A stretch of DNA of 64,000 bases from Leptospira kobayashii (GTDB lineage Bacteria > Spirochaetota > Leptospiria > Leptospirales > Leptospiraceae): NCBI RefSeq assembly GCF_003114835.2, contig NZ_AP025028.1, positions 2,570,001-2,634,000 of the forward strand, written 5' to 3'. This document shows, piece by piece, positions 51,798 through 61,128 of the stretch. The notes under the pieces were generated by a model. It had not been told where the DNA came from and made no database searches. It worked only from the letters and a program-made list of their open reading frames with translations. Position 1 is the stretch's first letter, and the number at the start of each line of letters is the position of its first letter. Both the position numbers and the translations under genes were made by a program.

Positions 51798-52388
51798 CTA
51801 GTGTAAATCTTTTAGTACATAATAAGGCCCTCTTGGACCAAAATAATCTCCTTGTGCGTAATATGTATTCATTCGGGGAACAAGCCATGTACTTACATCC
51901 TTACTCGCCCCGGATTTTAGGTCATTCCAAACCGCTTTTAGTGCGTTCAGGTCCCCTTCTTTGCAGTAATCATGTCTAACGCATCGAATGAGAGAAGTAC
52001 TCGGTTTGGAATAGTTAGGAGTGGTAACATAACCTAACGAATAATATCCGTCCGGAGGTTTTGGCCACCAAATGGCACAATCATATTTTCCGCCGCTATT
52101 GCGATCGTTCCAAATTTCAACATAATCAATCGGCTCTCTTAAGATCGGAGAATCGGGATCATCTTCTCCTGCAACTTTTACAATCGTCACGGAAGCAGTC
52201 GGCTGAGGAGAGCTGGTTGTGGGATCAGGGTATTTTCCATTTTGAACATAATCCCCCAATATAAACCATTCATTAGGTTTATCCGGTGTTGGTCTCCAAA
52301 AACATCCGTCTTGTTTGGCTCCGGTTCCTCTATCATCGTATATCCATCTGAAATGGGATGTTACGCTTATTTGCAACGTTGCTGGCAT
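51798..52388 (-). CDS. Vps62-like (DUF946) beta-rich protein
   Basis: The 196-residue protein consists of three related modules, each with the pattern W-x-D-x-x-(S/T)-G ... D ... W-x-P, seen in WIYDDRGTGAKQDGCFWRP, IWNDRNSGGKYDCAIWWPKP and VWNDLKSGASKDVSTWLVP, each followed by Y..LG/QGD. This is the Vps62/DUF946 pattern, beta-prism-like in fold and found in secreted or membrane-associated proteins of fungi and bacteria. No signal peptide. It lies between the RHS gene and the lectin-fold gene on the same strand, so the three may be one unit. An immunity role is conceivable but unsupported. Confidence 0.72.
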   Translation of the reverse strand: MPATLQISVTSHFRWIYDDRGTGAKQDGCFWRPTPDKPNEWFILGDYVQNGKYPDPTTSSPQPTASVTIVKVAGEDDPDSPILREPIDYVEIWNDRNSGGKYDCAIWWPKPPDGYYSLGYVTTPNYSKPSTSLIRCVRHDYCKEGDLNALKAVWNDLKSGASKDVSTWLVPRMNTYYAQGDYFGPRGPYYVLKDLH

Positions 52389-52477
52389 ATCTTTCTTTAC
52401 CTCTTGTTTAATTTAATTCAAAAATGAATCCTTCTATTTTACAAAACCACTTCCGGCATTCCGGTGGCTTATACTCA

Positions 52478-55400
52478 TTAGTGTGATCCTGCTTGTTTCA
52501 CCTGTGCAAGAATTCCCCCCTGCTGATTGCTACACGCCAGGCAGTGAGGATACAATCGAATGTTTGCATTTGCATCTGCAAGAGAGAGAGCGGGAACATG
52601 GTCAGGTATGAAATTTCCTGTTGTTGTGCCGGCAGTCTTTGTCCCACAAGCATGGCATCCTGATTGGGCACCGATCCTATTGATGTCATCTCTGGTGCCT
52701 TGAGAAAAATTGCGAGTGTGATCCCCTGGAACAGATTCAGTCGCATATTGTCCCGGGCCTAACATACCGTCCCCTACTTCGCCTCCACCTTTGCTAGCCC
52801 TGTATATTTTAGCGTGTGCTAACCTATGATCACGAAGATAATGGCCCCCATTAGCCTTTCTGCTTTCTTCGGCCTTTTGAGCTTCTTGCCTCTCAGATTT
52901 TCTACAAACACCACCACCGGGGTTATGAACCAAAACCTGATCCTGGGAAGCGTAATAATTATGCGCTCCTCCCACTTCCAAATTATATACTTTCTGAAGT
53001 GAGCCGGATTGGTCTTGGTAGAGTTTGGCGATCACGACCAACTTACCTTCGCTATTTGTTAATGAATCTCCTTTGGAAAGATCTTTTGCAGTCATCCAAC
53101 CTTTATTGTTTATATAAAAGGGATGATTGTCCGTTACGGTGAATTCGTTTCCTTCCGAGGTCTTGATATTGATCAGATTCTTTTTCTCATATCGAATTAA
53201 ATCGGTTACGGGAAAATAACCGTTCGATCGGGAATGGAAATCATAACTGGAAACCAATTGGCCGATCTTTATCTCTTCGATGGAAACAGAGCCCTGATCC
53301 GTCAAAATTTTGGTTCCTTTCGGAAAACTGGAACATGCGGAAAGAGTTGCTTCCGTTTCGTTTCTTCTTCCCGCTTTAGCTGCTGCGGCTTCCCCTTCTT
53401 CTATGGCAGCCGCACCTTTCCTTCCGAATCTTTGCGCCGAACTGCCAAAGGCACCGGCACCGCCTAACACGTATCCAAAAGTGGCACCGATTCCCGCGGC
53501 CAGTAGAATTTCTTCTGCGCTGCCTCCTCCCATAGCTGCGAAGGCAGCACCTTCTCCTGCACCAATCAAAGTGGCTCCCGCAATTCCCGCCGCAACTCCC
53601 GCTTCCATCGCAACAGCCTCGATCCCTCCTCCGACTGCTCCGATAGCAGCTCCACCTAACAGACCGGCCCAGGTTTTTCCGGACTTCCAATTCCAATGAG
53701 CCGGATTCATGTCGCCATTCACTGCAGAAGCCCCCGAATAAGCTCCGAGTACCGCTCCTATCACTACTGCGAGTAGAAATGCAAAATCTCCATTCGGATC
53801 GATATAACTTTTAGGATTGTTCTGAGCATATAGATAAGGGCTTAAGAATTGCCGAGCAGGGTCCGGAGTGATGAAACGGCCGATCTCAGGGTCATAATAG
53901 CGTACCCCGAAATAATAAAGCTTTGAATTCTGTCCCCAATCTTTTCCGGAATACTTGGGGCGAAAATTATCTTTGCCGCTACTACCGACCTCGTCCAAAC
54001 TTCCGTAAGGTGTAAAACCGAGATTCGCGGATGTTTTACCGTCCAAGTCGACAACTAACACCGTGTTATTTTGTCCGTCTTGAACGAAATGGCTGATTCC
54101 CAAGTCCGGGTAACCGAAACCGTTATCACCGGGAATCATTTCGGCATACAAAGGAAAAGTTTGTATCCATATAAAAATAAAACCCATCGCGAAAGAGGTG
54201 AGATAATGAAGAGGACGTTTCTTAAAAGAATGCAAAGAAACGATTTTATTTTTAAAATGAACCGCTGCGAGCAGCAGAACAAATCCCGATAAGATACATA
54301 ACAAATTTCCGATTGTAAGATAGCTGTAAAATAAGGAAAAGATCAAACTGACCGGAAGGAAAATTTTCCCCACAAAACTTGAGTTAGAATATCTTACGGA
54401 TAAGCCGTTCACTTCCGCGAAAGAGAGAAGATTACCAGCGCCTTCCGAAGTGATGGCAGCAACAGGGCCGTGCAATCCGTTTATATATCTGGTATATTCC
54501 CATTTGCCATTTCCATAATTGTTCACTTCCATACCGGAAACGGGCCAATAGGTTTTTTTATTCGATCCGCCTTCTTGGAAAAATGCCCTTTCCCCGAAGC
54601 CATCATATAACATAGAATCAATTTTTGTCGGATTGCCCGCCAAACTGTATTCGGTCTTGATTAACTGATCCTCCGCATTATAAGCATAAGTCCATTCAGA
54701 AGACCCCGATTTTTTCCGTTTCAAGTTTCCATTCGGGTGATAAGAAAATTGATATTCTCCGTTTGTGCTGGATTTAAGCCGATTTGTGCCGGTAACATAA
54801 TTGAATTCCTTCGAGTTCTGTTCCTTTATATTTCCTACGGAATCATATCCGTAGTTTAAAGAGCCGTAACGCCCGTTTGCCTGCTTCAGAAAGCCCATTT
54901 TCAAATCATCGTATTGAAAAGATTCGTTCTGATTTGAATTCAAACCGTCTCGTATCTCTTTAAGATAGTCCAACGTGTTCCATACATATGTTTTATCCAG
55001 AATCTTAGAACCGGACTGTTTTTTCGAAATGGCAACGATTGATTTAAGTTTGCTCATGCCTTGCGACGGAGAATAATAATTTCGAGTGATTTCCAAATCA
55101 TTCTGGTCATACTCTATTTTTCCAGGATCACCTAACGCATTATAATTAGAGTAAGTTACATAGGAATTTTTTATAATCGATTGATAAGGTTGCAAAGAAA
55201 TACGGGAAAGCTCTTCGTTCCCGCCGTATTCAAAAGATTCCACGGAACCATCGGGAAATACATATTGCACAAGTCTCCCGGTAGGATCAAATGCGGAAGA
55301 ATAAGAATAAGTTCGATCTCCGGTATTTGCGCTTCCCGAAGCGATTTTTCCATAAGCGTCATAAGAAAATTGATAGGTCCAAGTATTATTTTCAGGACGA

Positions 55401-58400
55401 GCGATTTGAATCCTGGTAAGTCGACCGATTCCGTTTTTTATATTGGGATCCGAACCGTTATTATCATAACTATAATTTGTTTCTATAGTCACGGAATCGG
55501 AAACCGATCTTTTCCTCAAAACCCTTCCCAAATTATCAAAAGACGGGAACTGTATTTGATTTCCGGACGAATCCTTTCGCAAGATGAATCTGCCTTTGGA
55601 ATCATAATCAAAATCGGTAGTCCCCGAGTCGGGAGCTTGCACTTTGCGAAGTCTGCTTAACGAATCATAGGTATGATTTACCGTCTGATTGTCTTGTGAA
55701 GATTTGATCGAACGCAATCGATCCAAAGCATCATAACCGTAAGTGGTCACCATAGAATTGGAAGCGGTTTTGGAAACGACCAGACCTCTTGCATTCAAGT
55801 TTGTGATCATCGTTTTCGCTTCTGGACTACCGTAGGAGAATGTGCGAACAACCGTTAAACCTCCGTTTGTATAACCGACCGCTTCTTTAGTTCCGTCGGG
55901 ATCGGTTGTCAAAATTGGTCTGTTTGATTCGTCATAATCCGTTTGAATCCAATCAGGAGTGTCATTTTTGAAATATGGCACGGAAGTTTTTACGATTTGC
56001 CCTTTTTCGTTAAACTTAATCTCCCTAACTACCGTTTGATTTTCGTCCTTCCCTCTTTTTTCGCTACGGAATTCCCTTTCCAGTCCGTCCATATAAGTCT
56101 TATTGCGGAGCCATTTGTTCGTATCGGTTTCATCCCAGGCGGATCTGTCCCTGATTTCCGTATATATGCCGAGATTGTCAGATCCTCGGACAATCGTGGA
56201 CAATAATGTTTTATCTCCGTTCGGATTAGGACCGAATACATTCACCTCACGACCAAAACCATCTAACTCATGATAGTATGTAACATGATTCGGATCGGTC
56301 GATGAAGCTTGTTCTCCGAAATCCGCATCATACTCGTAAGTTGTGACAAAAGGAATTCCTTGTTCGTTAGGAGGAGAAGTTGTTTTAACAGGAAACGAAT
56401 GAAATACGGGATCGTAATTTACAGTCGTAGTCTGTCCCGCCATGTCAACGGTCTGAATGATGTTTCCGTACGGATCAAATCCGAAACGATCTCCCGACCA
56501 TTGGTTGAACGAATCGTCCCAGCTAAATACGGAAATACGATTCATTGAATCGTCATAACAGTTTTGCTTCCATTCCAGGTCAGTATTCGGATTCCATCGG
56601 ATAGAGGAAAGATCGGAACATTTTGTGACTGTCTGCGGAGCCGATGAGATAAAGGAATCACACCCTGCTTTGGAATCAGTCGTTTTCGCTTGTAATAAAT
56701 ATCCCAGCTTCCATGAACTTTCACTGTTCGCATAAATCATACACTGAAAAACGGAATCGGAAGGATCGGAAGCACTTCCATGATCATAAATCCTGTCTAA
56801 GTTTCCAAAACGATCATAGTCATAATCACGTATCAATCTATACGAGAGAGCATCTCCTTCATAATAAGAATAGGTCTCGTTCGTATTAAGGATCTGATGA
56901 ACACCTAATGTTTGATACCCGGCAGGAGCCTTGTCGGAATAAGTATATACCGTTTCCGATTGTAGTTTCTTGGAAGAATTGAAATTGGATTTAGTTGCAA
57001 TGTTTCCCGAATTCGGGAACATTTGGTTATAATTCGTTACATAACTACGTTTACTCGCGGCTTCCTCCATAATCATGGTTTTAAAGCCGAGCCAACCGTA
57101 ACCCGACAGATCCGTCTTTGCTCCCGAATAACTATAGTTAAAAGAATATTCGCCGCCTCTCCCGTCGTTATTTTTATAAGATTTCAAAACCCGCAAGGAA
57201 TTCTGTTCGTCTCTTATCGGATACACCGCATCGTTTCCACGCATATAAACATCGCCTTTGCTCAATGTTGAATATTCCATGGAAATCGATCCTCCGAACC
57301 CGTTCGTGATCACAGACACAAGATCAAATCCGGAAGTTGCCACTTGAGTATATGTCTGGGTTTGATTTGGACTTTGGGAATACACACAAATAGGTTCCGT
57401 TAAGCCGTCTCCGTTCAAATCGGTGAATGTTTTGAATTTGCAAGCGGAGAGATCAAATATTGTTTCCGGACCCCAAAGAGTCCAATTGCTCATAGCGATT
57501 CCATTCGAAATCTGTACATAAGTTTGCGTCTCATTGTTTCCTTTATCATAAGGGCACAACAAATCCGCTTTACCGTCTCCGTTCATATCGACTAATGATA
57601 TCCCGGAACATTTTGATAATGAAAAATCCTCTTTCGTATTTTTTGCCTTCCAGGCAGTAAGACCGGAACCTGTGGAAATTTGAATGAATGTTTGGGAAGT
57701 GTTTCCTCCGGCATTGTAAGTACAAATCAAATCCATCAACCTATCTCCGTTAAAATCACCGGAGAGAACTTGCGAACAAAGTGAAGGATTGATCGAACCC
57801 GGATCTCTGGGACTCCAATTGGTCCAGGCAGTAAGACCCGTTCCATTGGAAATCTGAGTATAAGTATAAGTGTTTTGAGTGTCTCTGTAAACGCATACCA
57901 AGTCAGCAAACCCGTCTCCGCTCAAATCAGCATATTGAATGGATTTGCAATTTTCCAAATCTATGGAAGAATTGCTGGGGCCCCACGCCTTCCAATCGGA
58001 AAATCCGTTAGTCGCTGCTAGCTGGACATATGTTTGGATCAAATCCTTTACCTTATCACGATAAACGCAGATAATATCGGTACGACCGTCCCCACTGACA
58101 TCGGTGGAAAGAAAGGAAAAACATTTGGAAAAATCCAAGGCGGTATTCTTGGAACTCCATTTTGTCCAATCGGAAAAAGAACTTCCGTTCGAAAGTTGAA
58201 CCCATGTTTGGCTGCTACTAGGTCCCAAATTATAAACACATAACAGGTCGGATTTTCCGTCCCCATTAAAATCGGCGGAATTGAGATAATAACAACTTTT
58301 CAAATTAAAACTATTGTTTTGCGGTCCCCATACTTTCCACTGGGTCAACTCGTTTCCGGTAGCAATCTGAACGTAGGTTTGGGCCCGATTGTTTCCCAAA

Positions 58401-59590
58401 TTATAAGGACATATCAAATCACCCTTGCCGTCTCCATTCACATCACCAGCAACCAAATCATCACATTTGGAAACGTCAAAGGATTTGGTGACTTGATTGG
58501 AAACCCATCCGTTTCCTTTTGGGCCGTCATTTTTCGGCCAGGAAATATTTGTTTCCGGTAAACAAATATGATCCGCATCACATATCTGCAACGAAGCCAA
58601 AAGGCTCTGGCTTGTAGACGCACTATATTCGTAATTTATAAAATAATCAAGAACGAGTTTTTCATTTGCACCGCCCGACATTGTGTATGTTCTGATTTCA
58701 CTCAAACGTTTGCTTGTCAAAATGGAAGAGCCGGCAATGTATCCTTGCAAAACATCATTACGCGATTCATACAAAAATTTAACGTTTCTTTGTGTCGCCA
58801 AATTCGTATTCGAATTTCCCGTATAATCGATTTGAGAAATATAATATTCGCCGGAATTTCTGTCTTGAAAGTATGTATTAGTTACGAAATTTCCATTCAG
58901 GTCGGTATAACGATTCGAACTCCATACCCGGACCACTCCTTCTTTCGAACCGGTTTGCCCATTAGCACGGATTTTCGAGTCATCCGAATTTCCAAATTCT
59001 ATTTTTGCGCCGTCTTTATTGATTGCTTCGAAAAAACAAGGTCCGCCTCCGCATACTCCTTTGGAAATAATCTTAGTCCATGTTTCTCTCTCCGTATGGT
59101 AAACCGTTCCGTCCGCGCCATAGATTCCGCTCAATGCCTGAAGCCTGATTCCATCCAAACAAAAACGATCCTTCGAATCCAGTTGAATGGAACCGTTGTA
59201 TCCGTCTCTTGCCAAGTCGGCGGGACAACGAGTGATCGCAGAAATGCCTCGCAAAGACCAACCAACACCCAGATAACCATTGCTTTGTTGGCTATCATAA
59301 ATCACTTCCAAGTCCGGTGCCACTTCGTTTGTTCCCGGAGGAACTTCGATCGGGATAGCGTAGATCACCGCCCCGCTTCCGTTTACAGTGAACTTTCCTG
59401 GAATCGATCCTACTTCGGTAGATACAATTTTGGGAAAAGGAGAATTGGAAAATAATGAGTTTGCGGAATGTTTGATCGTATTATAGAAGAGTTTGGGACC
59501 ATTATGTATGCTAGATAGCAAAATAAAAATAATAACAAATGAAAAACAGAAACGCAATATTGATTTTTTATCGAATCGAATCATACTCAC
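52478..59590 (-). CDS. SpvB/FG-GAP/RHS-repeat polymorphic toxin with Hint and HNH-like toxin domains
   Basis: A 2370-residue protein in order: an N-terminal signal/anchor (FCFSFVIIFILLSS); a TcaC/SpvB-type start (PIEVPPGTNEVAPDLEVIYD, GYLGVGWSLRGISAITRC); seven FG-GAP/VCBS repeats (about 375-725, DVNGDGKGDLICP-type); RHS repeats (about 860-1700); two hydrophobic helices (about 1750-1810); the RHS core RYYDPEIGRFITPDP (about 1900); an Ala/Gly-rich part; a Hint-type autoprocessing domain (about 2085-2220, FPKGTKILTDQGSVSIEEIK ... DNHPFYI ... HNYYASQDQVLVHN); and a tail with GCHACGTKTAG, FIPDHVPA and CLACSNQQGG, probably a zinc-bound HNH nuclease toxin. Confidence 0.88.
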   Translation of the reverse strand: MSMIRFDKKSILRFCFSFVIIFILLSSIHNGPKLFYNTIKHSANSLFSNSPFPKIVSTEVGSIPGKFTVNGSGAVIYAIPIEVPPGTNEVAPDLEVIYDSQQSNGYLGVGWSLRGISAITRCPADLARDGYNGSIQLDSKDRFCLDGIRLQALSGIYGADGTVYHTERETWTKIISKGVCGGGPCFFEAINKDGAKIEFGNSDDSKIRANGQTGSKEGVVRVWSSNRYTDLNGNFVTNTYFQDRNSGEYYISQIDYTGNSNTNLATQRNVKFLYESRNDVLQGYIAGSSILTSKRLSEIRTYTMSGGANEKLVLDYFINYEYSASTSQSLLASLQICDADHICLPETNISWPKNDGPKGNGWVSNQVTKSFDVSKCDDLVAGDVNGDGKGDLICPYNLGNNRAQTYVQIATGNELTQWKVWGPQNNSFNLKSCYYLNSADFNGDGKSDLLCVYNLGPSSSQTWVQLSNGSSFSDWTKWSSKNTALDFSKCFSFLSTDVSGDGRTDIICVYRDKVKDLIQTYVQLAATNGFSDWKAWGPSNSSIDLENCKSIQYADLSGDGFADLVCVYRDTQNTYTYTQISNGTGLTAWTNWSPRDPGSINPSLCSQVLSGDFNGDRLMDLICTYNAGGNTSQTFIQISTGSGLTAWKAKNTKEDFSLSKCSGISLVDMNGDGKADLLCPYDKGNNETQTYVQISNGIAMSNWTLWGPETIFDLSACKFKTFTDLNGDGLTEPICVYSQSPNQTQTYTQVATSGFDLVSVITNGFGGSISMEYSTLSKGDVYMRGNDAVYPIRDEQNSLRVLKSYKNNDGRGGEYSFNYSYSGAKTDLSGYGWLGFKTMIMEEAASKRSYVTNYNQMFPNSGNIATKSNFNSSKKLQSETVYTYSDKAPAGYQTLGVHQILNTNETYSYYEGDALSYRLIRDYDYDRFGNLDRIYDHGSASDPSDSVFQCMIYANSESSWKLGYLLQAKTTDSKAGCDSFISSAPQTVTKCSDLSSIRWNPNTDLEWKQNCYDDSMNRISVFSWDDSFNQWSGDRFGFDPYGNIIQTVDMAGQTTTVNYDPVFHSFPVKTTSPPNEQGIPFVTTYEYDADFGEQASSTDPNHVTYYHELDGFGREVNVFGPNPNGDKTLLSTIVRGSDNLGIYTEIRDRSAWDETDTNKWLRNKTYMDGLEREFRSEKRGKDENQTVVREIKFNEKGQIVKTSVPYFKNDTPDWIQTDYDESNRPILTTDPDGTKEAVGYTNGGLTVVRTFSYGSPEAKTMITNLNARGLVVSKTASNSMVTTYGYDALDRLRSIKSSQDNQTVNHTYDSLSRLRKVQAPDSGTTDFDYDSKGRFILRKDSSGNQIQFPSFDNLGRVLRKRSVSDSVTIETNYSYDNNGSDPNIKNGIGRLTRIQIARPENNTWTYQFSYDAYGKIASGSANTGDRTYSYSSAFDPTGRLVQYVFPDGSVESFEYGGNEELSRISLQPYQSIIKNSYVTYSNYNALGDPGKIEYDQNDLEITRNYYSPSQGMSKLKSIVAISKKQSGSKILDKTYVWNTLDYLKEIRDGLNSNQNESFQYDDLKMGFLKQANGRYGSLNYGYDSVGNIKEQNSKEFNYVTGTNRLKSSTNGEYQFSYHPNGNLKRKKSGSSEWTYAYNAEDQLIKTEYSLAGNPTKIDSMLYDGFGERAFFQEGGSNKKTYWPVSGMEVNNYGNGKWEYTRYINGLHGPVAAITSEGAGNLLSFAEVNGLSVRYSNSSFVGKIFLPVSLIFSLFYSYLTIGNLLCILSGFVLLLAAVHFKNKIVSLHSFKKRPLHYLTSFAMGFIFIWIQTFPLYAEMIPGDNGFGYPDLGISHFVQDGQNNTVLVVDLDGKTSANLGFTPYGSLDEVGSSGKDNFRPKYSGKDWGQNSKLYYFGVRYYDPEIGRFITPDPARQFLSPYLYAQNNPKSYIDPNGDFAFLLAVVIGAVLGAYSGASAVNGDMNPAHWNWKSGKTWAGLLGGAAIGAVGGGIEAVAMEAGVAAGIAGATLIGAGEGAAFAAMGGGSAEEILLAAGIGATFGYVLGGAGAFGSSAQRFGRKGAAAIEEGEAAAAKAGRRNETEATLSACSSFPKGTKILTDQGSVSIEEIKIGQLVSSYDFHSRSNGYFPVTDLIRYEKKNLINIKTSEGNEFTVTDNHPFYINNKGWMTAKDLSKGDSLTNSEGKLVVIAKLYQDQSGSLQKVYNLEVGGAHNYYASQDQVLVHNPGGGVCRKSERQEAQKAEESRKANGGHYLRDHRLAHAKIYRASKGGGEVGDGMLGPGQYATESVPGDHTRNFSQGTRDDINRIGAQSGCHACGTKTAGTTTGNFIPDHVPALSLADANANIRLYPHCLACSNQQGGILAQVKQAGSH

Positions 59591-59924
59591 CCTTTTCTTT
59601 CTGTAAAACGAGAACTTAACAGATAACCAGCTGTTAAGTTTTCAAGCAGTTTTTGTATGAAAAAAAAGTTTTTGAAAATAAACAATATTCGTTTATAACT
59701 ATATGATTCTTTAGTACTACCCCGAATGACTCTAGTCAGTCGTTCTATATTTTTTCAATTTTGCCGCAAAATTACCATCAATCGGAACAACAGAATGCGG
59801 GTTAGAAGAACATAGTTTCAATAGTATCTTATTTTTTAATATTATACCTTTACAAAATTTTCACTAACTTGTCTTTTTGGAATTCTTTTCATTACTATAT
59901 TATACACCAGGATGATAGAAAATT
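59591..59924. other. AT-rich promoter region between RHS and the small gene
   Basis: No gene is seen here. The region carries the promoters of the divergent RHS gene and the small gene at 59925. It holds a perfect inverted repeat near the RHS start (59613-59640) and a short TGACT-CT-AGTCA repeat near 59730. I see no confident -35/-10 pair for either gene. Confidence 0.5.
59613..59640. repeat. Perfect inverted repeat upstream of the RHS gene
   Basis: AACTTAACAG and CTGTTAAGTT are exact 10-base inverted arms around the eight-base spacer ATAACCAG, lying 23 bases before the RHS start codon. It can serve as a repressor operator or as an mRNA hairpin in the RHS leader. Confidence 0.75.
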
Positions 59925-60173
59925 ATGTGGGACACAAAAATCGTAAACCGTTCTGATTTTTCCGTTATAGCAAATGGACGCGCAATTCCAAAAAACAGCG
60001 ATTATACTATCACTTACGTCGGATCAGGTGTCAGTATTCAAGTCGGAGGAGTGGATGCCATTCTAAGCCATAATGAGTTGGTAGATTTCCAAAGTATTAC
60101 TATTTGGCGTCCCGATCCTATCGTCGATTTTGCTAATACGATCGCCAAATACAATCCGGCGACGCCTTCTTAA
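59925..60173 (+). CDS. Small hypothetical protein divergent from RHS
   Basis: The 82-residue protein MWDTKIVNRSDFSVIANGRA has alternating strands and a C-terminal segment with SITIWRPDPIVDFANTIAKY. No signal peptide or motif is seen and I do not recognise a family. The start has only a distant AGGA. Position opposite an RHS toxin gene might suggest an accessory or immunity protein, but immunity genes usually lie downstream of the toxin, so I do not claim this. Confidence 0.5.
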   Translation: MWDTKIVNRSDFSVIANGRAIPKNSDYTITYVGSGVSIQVGGVDAILSHNELVDFQSITIWRPDPIVDFANTIAKYNPATPS

Positions 60174-60234
60174 ACGAATGTTATATGCCGATCTTTTAAA
60201 CTTCAAAATTTACCGGATCGGTATACAAACTTTT

Positions 60235-60852
60235 CTACGAATTGTCTACTTCCATTCTCAATTGATCTTGGATGAATTTATCAACCTTCTTCATCGCATC
60301 AATGGATAAAGTCGTAAATTTAATTCCAGATAAAAAAAGATGATTTTGATTCGGATCAGGCCTACACCACATAACAAGTCCCTGACAGATAAACCGAAGA
60401 CTTGTTCCGGGAATAAAGACATTCAAACTTAAAATCGTATTTTTAAGAATTTCCTTTTCACTGGTCATCTTTATTCCGACTGTACTGATATCAGTGATCG
60501 CACCGTCATATCTACCCCCTTCCGTCCAAAGGGTAAAATTGAATTTGATGAATGTTTTCAAACGGGGAGATTTTCGAATCTGACTTTTATGAATGACTCT
60601 CGGTTTCAAAATAAATATAAACTCTCCTTCCGTTTCGGAAAGAAGCGAAGATTCAAATTGAAAATTATAATTGGACATGCTGAATTCCACAAGAATCGAT
60701 CCGCTATGATTTTGAGATAAGAATGTCCGATCGATTTTAATTTTCATACGATTGGATTCCATCGCTTCCAAAATGCCTTGGAATTTATGGCCTTCCGGAT
60801 TGTTTTCTTTGGGAAAGATCTGAACGGGAAGGTATTGTTGAAAAGCGGACAT
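60235..60852 (-). CDS. PilZ domain protein (c-di-GMP receptor)
   Basis: The 205-residue protein has an N-terminal YcgR-like half and a PilZ half. The c-di-GMP motifs are RKSPR (about residue 113) and DISTVGIKM (about 138; D/NxSxxG). PilZ proteins change behaviour, often motility or polysaccharide output, when c-di-GMP rises. In a flagellated spirochaete a link to flagellar function is plausible, but no flagellar gene adjoins it here. The ATG at 60852 has no crowded neighbours and the gene stands alone. Confidence 0.87.
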   Translation of the reverse strand: MSAFQQYLPVQIFPKENNPEGHKFQGILEAMESNRMKIKIDRTFLSQNHSGSILVEFSMSNYNFQFESSLLSETEGEFIFILKPRVIHKSQIRKSPRLKTFIKFNFTLWTEGGRYDGAITDISTVGIKMTSEKEILKNTILSLNVFIPGTSLRFICQGLVMWCRPDPNQNHLFLSGIKFTTLSIDAMKKVDKFIQDQLRMEVDNS

Positions 60853-61128
60853 CTTTTCTCTCCTAGGCAGGAGAAAATTTTATGAGGTAACTCTAATTTA
60901 GGAAAGTATTTATTTCTTAATTAACCGGCAATTTTTCAAATTTTGCAAGAGGTAGAATCCATAACTGAATTCGATTTTTTTCCCTACGAATCACTAGCGC
61001 CGCCAAACCGTCTTATCGTAGTGAAAATTTCGTTATTTTTACTATATCAAATATCCCGAATGGACCAAAGCAGATCTTGACAGACGATTTCCCATTCGAA
61101 AACTCGTAGAAAAGAAGATGGAGAAAAT

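Noticed and set aside
53310..53699. Ala/Pro-rich frame opposite the Ala/Gly-rich part of the RHS protein
   Set aside because: It arises from the repetitive Ala/Gly codons of the RHS gene on the other strand.
57410..58470. Tandem DNA repeat in the RHS gene
   Set aside because: The repeats are protein-level FG-GAP/VCBS modules with diverged DNA, not direct DNA repeats or a CRISPR array.
58568..59455. 295-codon plus-strand frame opposite the RHS N-terminus
   Set aside because: The SpvB-type N-terminus is clear on the minus strand; the antisense frame shows no domain.
49213..59590. Prophage or integrative element carrying the RHS locus
   Set aside because: I found no integrase, transposase, attachment repeats, tRNA or phage structural gene at either edge, so mobility is unsupported despite the accessory character.
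59925..60173. Immunity gene for the RHS toxin
   Set aside because: It is divergent from the toxin gene rather than downstream of the toxin tip, and the sequence has no immunity-family feature.
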